A DNA stretch of 64,000 nt from Mermis nigrescens. Taxonomy: Eukaryota > Nematoda > Enoplea > Mermithida > Mermithidae. Position numbers and translations under genes: made by a program. Location of the stretch: NCBI GenBank assembly GCA_036768485.1, contig JAVLUZ010000154.1:25223637-25287636 (forward strand), written 5' to 3'. Below, one piece after another: positions 41,601-50,600 of the stretch (positions within the stretch are counted from its first letter, which is position 1; the number at the start of each line of letters is the position of its first letter). The notes under the pieces are model-generated. The model did no database searches, was not told the origin of the DNA, and saw nothing but the letters and a program-made list of their open reading frames with translations.

Positions 41601-44600
41601 ATTACAACAAGTGCTCTTCACCATCAACGAGGTGAAATTAGCTATCACCTCAGCCAAAAACTCAAGAGCTTTTGGTCCAGTTGGCATTGCCATGCCATTC
41701 TTGAAGCATTAAGGCCCCTGTGGCCTCCAAACATTGACTGACTTATTGAACCTATCTGCATCAACGGCTACTTTACCTGTTATTTGGAAACGCTCCACCA
41801 TCATCGCACTTCCCAAACCAGGCAAAGAACCAAACACAGCCTCCTCTTACCGCCCCATCTCAATCCTATGCCCAGCAGCAAAGATTATGGAACGTTTATT
41901 GCTTCCAACAATTGTAGAACACCTTCCACCTGCGGCTCATCAGCATGGTTTCTGACCACGTCACTCAACTACATCTGCCCTGCTTAACTTGTCCACAGCA
42001 ATCTGCCAAGGATTCAACTGCCCTAAACCAGCTAAGAGAACTATTGCTATAGCTCTAGACCTCAGTAAAGTATTTGACTCAGTTGACCACACGACGTTAA
42101 TCAAGATCTTGGCGGACTGCACGTTGCCTGGTTGGACTTGTCGCTGGTTGGTGGCATATTTGCGCGGAAGAGAAGCCAAATGTCAGTTTAGAAACTCATC
42201 GTCAAGTTACGCCATCACCAGAATGGGTGTGCCTCAAGGTTCGGTGATCTCACCAGCTCTTTTTAATGCTTACATTCGTGAGCTTCCATTGCCACCACCA
42301 CACATTCATATCGTATCATACGCTGACAACATTACCATCTTCACCAGCGACTCGAATGTGAAAACAATGGAAACAAACATGAACAACTATCTGACAGACA
42401 TTTCCTCATTTTTTCAGCAGCGCCACCTCACAATCTCGACAGAAAAATCTACTTGTACGTTGTTTACTCCTGAGACACGCCAACACTCACTGGAACTAAA
42501 CATTTTTATTAATAATGCTCGACTTCAAACCGTTAAGAACCCTAAAATTCTTGGGGTTCTCTTTGACCCAAGTCTTTGTCTCAAACAACACATTGAAGCT
42601 CTGAAATCTCGTATTCAGAAACGAAACAACATCATCAAAGCTTTAGCTGGCCGATCATGGGGCTCTAACAAAGAAACATTGCTCCTCACTTATAAGGCAA
42701 TCTGTAGATCGGTTATTAATTATGCGGCACCAGTTTGGACACCAACACTAACATCCTCAAATCTTGCCAAACTCCAAATCTGCCAGAACACCGCACTTAG
42801 AACTATTACTGGCTGCCTTCAAATGTCGCCAATTGACCATCTACACAGCAAAACACGTATGCTGACGGTCCAAGTCCACAATCGACTTTTGACAGACCAA
42901 TTCTATACATCTTACCTCCACGACCAACATCCGTGCAGGCAACTTTTTGGTTGTCCTGGACCACCTACACGGCGGCAACGGAACTTTCGGCTGAAAAACA
43001 CACCTAAAATGTATTTGAGCGACAGAGTCAAACGGCACCTCACAACTTTACCCTCAACAGCTTCACTGCAACAACAACTGCAAAAGCTCCATCAGAATGC
43101 TATCCAGGCCTGTCGCCTTCGTTTCATTCAACGCAACCCACTAATAAACCGACGCCCTCCCAATATATCCCCACAAGAGAAATTGCTACCTCGCCAAACA
43201 AGATCCACCTTAGCCCAACTTAGATGTGGCTACAGTTACATCCTGGCGTCCACGTGCAGCAAACTCGACTCCAGCGGCCTCACTCCTGACACCTGCCCAC
43301 GTTGTTTGGCGGCAACAGAAGATACACGACACCTCTTCAACTGTCCATCCCGACCAACACAAGCTCGTGTCAGTGACTTATGGAAAGGGCCACAATTAGT
43401 AGTGGCCTCTCTAGACCTTTGATCGATCGATGGATGACAACATGTCATGGCAATTACAACAACAACAACAACGCTCTCTCTATATAGAGCATAAAAACAT
43501 TAAAAATTTCGACAAAAATTAAAAAGTCGATAAAATTGAACAAAATATAGTTAAAACATGAGTTTAATGCGCCGAAAATTTGACACTTTTGAGCCAGTAA
43601 ATAGCTATATATGCTTAAAGAAGCACTTTTTCTTTAAGGAATTTTCTGAAACTTTTTGGTACCTTTTGAAAAATCGCAAATTCTGGGGGTATAAAATTTC
43701 TGGGGGGGTTAAACCCCCCAAACCCTTTTTCCTCAGATCATGTACGTATGCACTTAGTCAAGTAAAATCACTCCTTTTGCATATTGGACAAAAGTCGCTT
43801 CATTGACTGGAACAAAAGAGCAGTGAAATTTAAATTTTGTGTTAAAAATTCATTTTTTTTCATAAAGGAGCCGAAAACGCAAGCGAACATTGCCGTTGGT
43901 CAACGGCGACGTGTCGCACGACTTATCAGGCGCTTTATCGAATAGCGCTACAGTAAACGGATTGTCGTCGGGTCAGTCGAACGATTATCAACTTGCGAAT
44001 CGGCACGTTTCGCTGTTTCAAGGCGGCGATCAAACCGCGAACTCTTCGCCGGTCAACGCGAATTTCGTAACGAAATTTTTAATACATGTTTTTTAAGTTT
44101 AAACTTTTTCGGCTTCAAGGAGCGTAAACTATTCGGTGTAAACAAAATTTGTTTACAACGGCGGTTAGAAAAATGGAAAGCTACTGGGGTTTTGTGGGGA
44201 AACGGTTGAAAAGGAAGAGCTGGCGGGTCAGTCATTCCTGCAAACGGCCAATCGCCGATCTACGTATTGTAACCAACCAATCAAAAGCGAGCGGGCGCTA
44301 TTAATCGGCCAATCACGATCGAGCGGGCAGCATTGACCGACCAATCAGAGCGGGGCTCGTTTCTTAATTAAAAAAACAAGCGGGCGAAGCCGATTAGTCA
44401 TAAACAATGATTTCAGACGATTGACCAATGAGCTGGGCTACCACACATGTGTGTAATGTTGATCATTTTCAAAAAAAGTCGAGCTCCCCTCCCCAATTCC
44501 ACTCGAGAATTCGTATTAAAACTCGCTTACCGCTTCATTTTCTGCTGTTTGGCAGGTTAAATTGAGATGGTTACATCGCTTAGTCTTATTTCCCATCGTA

Positions 44601-47600
44601 ATTTATCGTTATTATCGACCTTTTTGTCTCCTCTTCCAAAGTGTCAACTGTTGAAAATGCAAATTCTATTTCTCGAAAGACCGAATTTTCATCTGTTTTA
44701 AACTTTTTATAATTTTAAAAATTTCAGAATTTCTATGTGATAGAAAGCTTTGGTAAAAACTTTTAGACTCTATATATTTTTAGAAATTTTCGGATCTTTA
44801 GAACGCCTCGATTTTTGATGTTTTAAAATTTTTAGATAGATTCTTTTTAAATTCAAACCGAATTTAAGTTTTTTTTTCGGCTCTTTCCCTGCGTTCTTTA
44901 ATATTTTTTTACGATCCATTCACGATTTTTACCGAAATCGCTTTTTTATATGTTTAAAAGGGATGAAAAATTCAGTGGGGTTTGCTAGTTCACTGCCTAT
45001 ATTGTTACTCGGCTATCTATTTTGCTTCAAACCCGTATTTTTATGTTTTGAGTGATAGATAAATTACGTCGGTGCGGAACCCATTCTAATGATGCAATTA
45101 TGCAGGCCAGTACTGACTGAATTTAATATTTGGTTGCAGCGTAAAGCCGCTTAATTTTATATATCTTAAGTTTTTAGAATTGGCTTTTTAATGTGCTTTC
45201 TTATCAAGCAGTAGTGAATACTGAAATATCTCGTCTAACTTTAAGTATTTTGGTTCTGTTCGCTGGGAATTAATAATTCCCGGCCCTTTTTATAATGGGG
45301 CGTAAATCACCTCCAATTTTTGAACAAAAATGGCCAGAGAATTAGGTTATCGCCAAAAAAATCGAAGGGGGTGGGGCTGACTTCAAAAATTATCTGACTT
45401 AGTGGGATGGGGCGGCGAGCAGCTTTGGGTGGGTATTTTCTAGCCATACTACCAGTCTGTTACCCGCTACCCGCATGCTTTAAAAAAGTGTTTACCTCGT
45501 CCTAAATTCATCTGATTCCGATATTTTTTTGATTTTTTGGTTGAATTTACACATAAAACTTCACCCAAAAAGCTAAAATAACCTACCTTATACATTCATA
45601 AATAAGTTAGCGCTTGCACTATGTTGACTGGATCTCATAATAGACACCAGTTTGATTTTTCCCAAAAATTCGTAGAAACTAGTTTTCAGTTGTCCGTTCG
45701 CTCAAAAATGTCAAATTTTTAACTCTTCTTCACGCCTTCGCTCCAATTTTTTGAAATTCTGTCACGCTTACAAGCACTCAGTCAGAAATAAATGCCAAAT
45801 ACTATTGTTTTTACGCTTATCTGTCGTTTTTGAGCCTAAAAAGGACATTTTAAGATTTCACAACCCCTATGTCTTAGGAAACTTGCATTTTTAGGCCGTT
45901 TTTAAGTGCGTTTTTTCATTTTTAATATAAAATATGTGGTTTAATTGTCCTTAAACATAGGCGGCTGTTTCTGAGCTCTTTCAAATTTCCAAAAGTCAAG
46001 GTGGGATAATCTCGAATTTCGTACCTAGTTAATTTAGAAGCGGTCTGTCGCCCCTTCTCCCCACTTCACCCTCCTATCCTGGTTGTATTATGACAGTGTT
46101 ACAGTGAGAATGCAAGAGTACATGTATAAGAATCGGGATTTTCGAACCGAAGGATGAAACGAGAATTTGTAAAAAAAAGTCTTTTTCGGGCTTAAAAAGG
46201 ATGGATGTGTGTCAGAATATCATTTTAGGCCTTTCTGTCGATGTTTGTTCTTACTTTAATATAAATAAAAATAGAGAAAAATTTGTAAAAGCTTGAAAAA
46301 TTCTAGTAAATTGAGCATAATATGGTCTAAACGACAACTTTTCTACATCTTTTCGAAATGTCTCTTTTTGAAAGTGCTATTTTGCGATTTTTTTGGCTCA
46401 AAACTGTCAAATTGACTACATTTTGTCCAATTTTCCTAGATTTTCCGATTTGAAATTGGGGAAAATTGAAGAAAATGTAGTCAGTTTGGCTGTTTTGTGC
46501 CCATAGGTCGCAAAATAGCACTTGTTTACGATTTTTTTCAAATAACCAAGAAGGGTGAAAGAATTTTTGTGGGTGAGGGCAAAAACCCCCGAAAAATCAT
46601 CTATGGTGTGATGAGCACATTGTCTTGCCAACACCTCTCTTTCAATCAGAAGAAAAACATCAATTTGCCGAATCGACCGACCGACGTTAACAAGGTTCAA
46701 TCGACCACTGCAGTTCATTTAAATTCATCGGCGTTGAGCGACAAAGCGGCCGCCGGATCGACTGCGGCGTCTTCCGGCGGCGGCGCCGGATCCGGCGCCG
46801 GATTCTTGCATTCTTTCTCGGAAAACACCGAGTCAAGACACGGACGCCCACGCAAGTAACGATTTTGGATTTTGTCGCAGGCAAATATACGTTTTTTAAT
46901 TTCAATTTAAAAAATGGAAAAATCAAAATTAAAAACTAAAAATTAGAAAAAATGCAAAAATTTTGGATAACGTTGTTGAGCGAATTTATGATTACTCAAG
47001 GCATTGCTAAAAAAATTTTGGTTTATATTATTGTGAAAAAAATCTGTTTTATTTACCCAAATTTTCAATCAACTTGTCAATGCGCCACTGAAAATATTGA
47101 GCATTTTATATCAAATTTGCGTATTATCAGTCGTTTAGTCGCATTTTGAATCATCTTAATTAGGCATTCTTAAAAATGGGTATTTTCTTCAAAAAAATTA
47201 AGCTTGATATCGAATTTCATCGCCTTTCTCCGTCAAAAGGGCAATAAGTGTTAAATTTTAACTAAATTACACATCAGCAAAAAGCGATTAGCTAATTTTG
47301 GGCCAAAAGTGTCGAATTTTAGGCGCTTCGCGCCATTTTGTGCAGTTTACTCAAATTATTTTCAAATTTTTCTAAACGGTTTTATGTTCTGAAGAGAACG
47401 TGCATTACGTAACTGAAACGTCGAAAAACGGTGTTTTTGACGTGTGCCTGTCGTTTTTAGCCTAAAAAAAGGCACTTTCTGAAACATTTTATGGCTGACC
47501 GACCCCCAGTATTCCCAAGCTGTACATATATGCTGCTAGAACCACTATGCGCCTTATGGTCGGTTCCCTCAAATTCTAACCTGGTCGCCATACACATAAC

Positions 47601-50600
47601 GGCTCGAAATTTTGGGAGGTCCCGGCCATTTTTAGGAGGGGGGGGTTGAACGACCTCCAATTTTTGGCCAAAAGCGGTCAAAAAACGCCTAAAAATGGCA
47701 ACAAATTCAATTATTCCAAAAATTGAGGGGGGGGGGGTCAAAAATTTTTGGCTTTGGGGGATGGGGGTGGACATGCGACTTTGGGTGAGTGGATCCCTCC
47801 GTTAGTGATCGACTGGAGATTCGGCCCGGCCTCCGGCAAATCCGACCATTTTTTCCACTCCGGTGTTCCGGCCGGAGGACATCTGAAAATCGGCCGGAGG
47901 CCGGAGAATTTTTTTAGTTTTTTTGCATAGTGACAAAACGTACTAATTGCTGACATTATGCTTATTAAATTTAGTCAGTGCACAATACAAAAAGCAGAAA
48001 AGGGAAATAGCGCTAATTAAAGTGTCTATCACCACCATAATAGTAAACTATTAATTTGTACATAGGAGGAAAGAAAATTACTCTATTGATCGATACATGC
48101 AATCGCTGTGAAAATAGCTGCAGGAAATTCCTGTTAACACTAGAACTCATAGAGTAGCATAAGATACAGTCTGGCCTGCACTGCACATGCTATAATAATT
48201 TTCCAGTTAATGTTGCCGTCCATTCTGTACGTCATATTCGCGGTTCATTGAACTTAATATAGTATGTGACGTACCTTATGCATATATACGGTCACACACA
48301 ATCATGCTTTAACATCAAATATTGCCTATTGACGCTTTATTAAGGGCAGGCTATGGAGCTGACAGCGTGTCAAATTGCTGCATCAATTATGTAAAGATAG
48401 ACGGGTACGATCAATGTTTTTTTGTACTGGGCGAAGATTTTTCCCGATGTATAAAGACTTTTCGGGATCGTTTTCGTACATGTACAAAAGATTTTTGGGA
48501 AGACAAAAATTATTAAAAAAAGGTCGGAAATTCGCAAAATTTACGGCGCTTCGCGTCGAAATGAGTAATTGTATGTTCTATATATCTTTATAATGTCAGA
48601 AATTGCATTTTGAAACAAAAAATGACTAATTTTTCGGCGCTTCGCACCGTTTTGAGACGATTCTTGATGATTTTTGCCCTCATAAAACCAGGAATTAGCC
48701 AAAATACACTACCAAAGGTCGAACAACTCTGTTTTTAACATACTAAAGTCGCTACCATAATATATCACAGTATCCAAAATTTGTGTGTACACAATGTACA
48801 AAGACTTTTAGGGACCATCTGTGTACGTGTACAAACGGATCTTGTACAAAAAAACACTGCATACAGCCACGGTCTAATAGAGCCGTGTTTATTATCCGTT
48901 AACCGAGTGCTTGCTAACCGACACTTTGGCTGGGATAAAGCATAGCAGTGCGGCAGGGACGGGAGGAACGGGTGTTTTTTAAGCGGGAGTGTCTACTATC
49001 CGAGTGTTTCTTATCGAGGTTCCACTGTGTACAATTTTTATCTCCCTATTTGAATTTAAATCCGATAGTCTATTTCAGATTGACCAGTCGCGTGAGCGAA
49101 ATGCTGCGCGACGTGATACAAAAGCAGGAGCAGCGTGAAAGGGCCGGCGGCGTAGACGGCGCGTTGGCCGCCGCTTCCGGTCTACCGTCCACTTCGACGG
49201 GTCATCAACAGGTCGCGCAGGGTCAATATTTCGGCCAAGGCGGTCAACACCACCACCACGGCTATCAACATAATCAGGTGAGCGGCTTGCGCTCGCATAA
49301 TGCTTTTGATCGAAACATCAAACTCACGGATTTAAGCTGCCATGAAGCGTATGGCCGAAACATGATATTCACGGGCTTGAGCGCATAATAGAAACTTACG
49401 TTTGAAACACCGAATGACCGCCGTTTTAATACTTAAGGATCAAACATCATATTCACGACAATTAGCCGTTATAGAACTTATGGATGAAGCATAATAATCA
49501 CGGGAGTGGTTGTTAATGCAGTCATTTTTAATGCTGAGCCTAATTGTACGCGCTTTGTGTAAGCGTTAAGTGGTCTTGTTTATGCATCGTAGTACTAGTC
49601 GGGAGCTTAAGCCATCATCGAAGTATTGGCTTTTTACGTGTTGGACATGCTATTAAATCATTATCTACTGTATGTCATTGTCATCGAATTCTTATATGTA
49701 ACATCGTTAGTAATATCTTCGAAAGATCATCACTTGTAGCGGTATAGAAAGTCCAGAATCATACGTCGGTTTTCTATCGTACTTTTATGTTGGATCTAGT
49801 ATACAATTAACTCTCCCCCAGCGTTTTTTAGCCGATCCATATAAGCTACAGTAACCAAACTTTACAAGGAGATAGCTATAAGTCTATTGTACTAATCTGG
49901 CAAAATTGATTAACTTACGGTGTAAACTTATTACGTTAAAAAAATATAAAAAACCTACTTTATTTTACTTTAAACTTACTTTAAACTTACTTTTTTTAAT
50001 GTAGGATGTTGATTGAGTTACAAAAAACTGCTTTGTTCGAAACCCACCGAATCGTTTACAATTTTTAGATGCCGTTAGTACGTTGTAAAATGTGAGTGTA
50101 AAGCAGTAAGTTTACACCGGAAGTTAATCAATTTTGCCAGATTAGTACAATATGCTTATAGCTATCTCCTTGTAAAGTTTGGTTACTGTAGCTTATATGG
50201 ATCGGCTGAAAAACGCTGGGGGGGGGGGGTAAATTGTATATTAGATCCCTTATGTTTACCAACGTAAGCAGGCACGTAGCTGGTCGTCCTATTTTGTAGG
50301 GACCAACACCAATTTTAAAGTCTTGGCTTTAACCGCAAGGTACTGTAGAATGAATACGGATAAATCTTGCATTGCTTGTTTTCTGTAGTTGTAAAGTGCA
50401 CACTGATGTTAAGAAAAAATGGTCGCTGGTAAATTAGAGCCGTTGTAAACTATTGATCAGTATAAGGCGTACATTATTTGCAATCTTTTAGGTTTGAGGT
50501 GTTTCACGTTCTCTGTGAATATCTTCATCCCCCCTCCCCATAATTCGCGATTTTTCAAAAAATCTTAGAATATGTGCTGCTTTAAGCGTTTTTAGCTATC

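Larger units (their letters stand above)
39806..43740 (+). mobile_element. E element split by a retrotransposon
   Basis: The left half, to 39939, and the right half, from 43471, together form one E copy. The join is at ACGCTCTCTCTAT, duplicated on both sides of the retrotransposon. The right half has ATGCGCCGAAAATTTGACAC and ends AGATCATGTAC. Confidence 0.7.
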
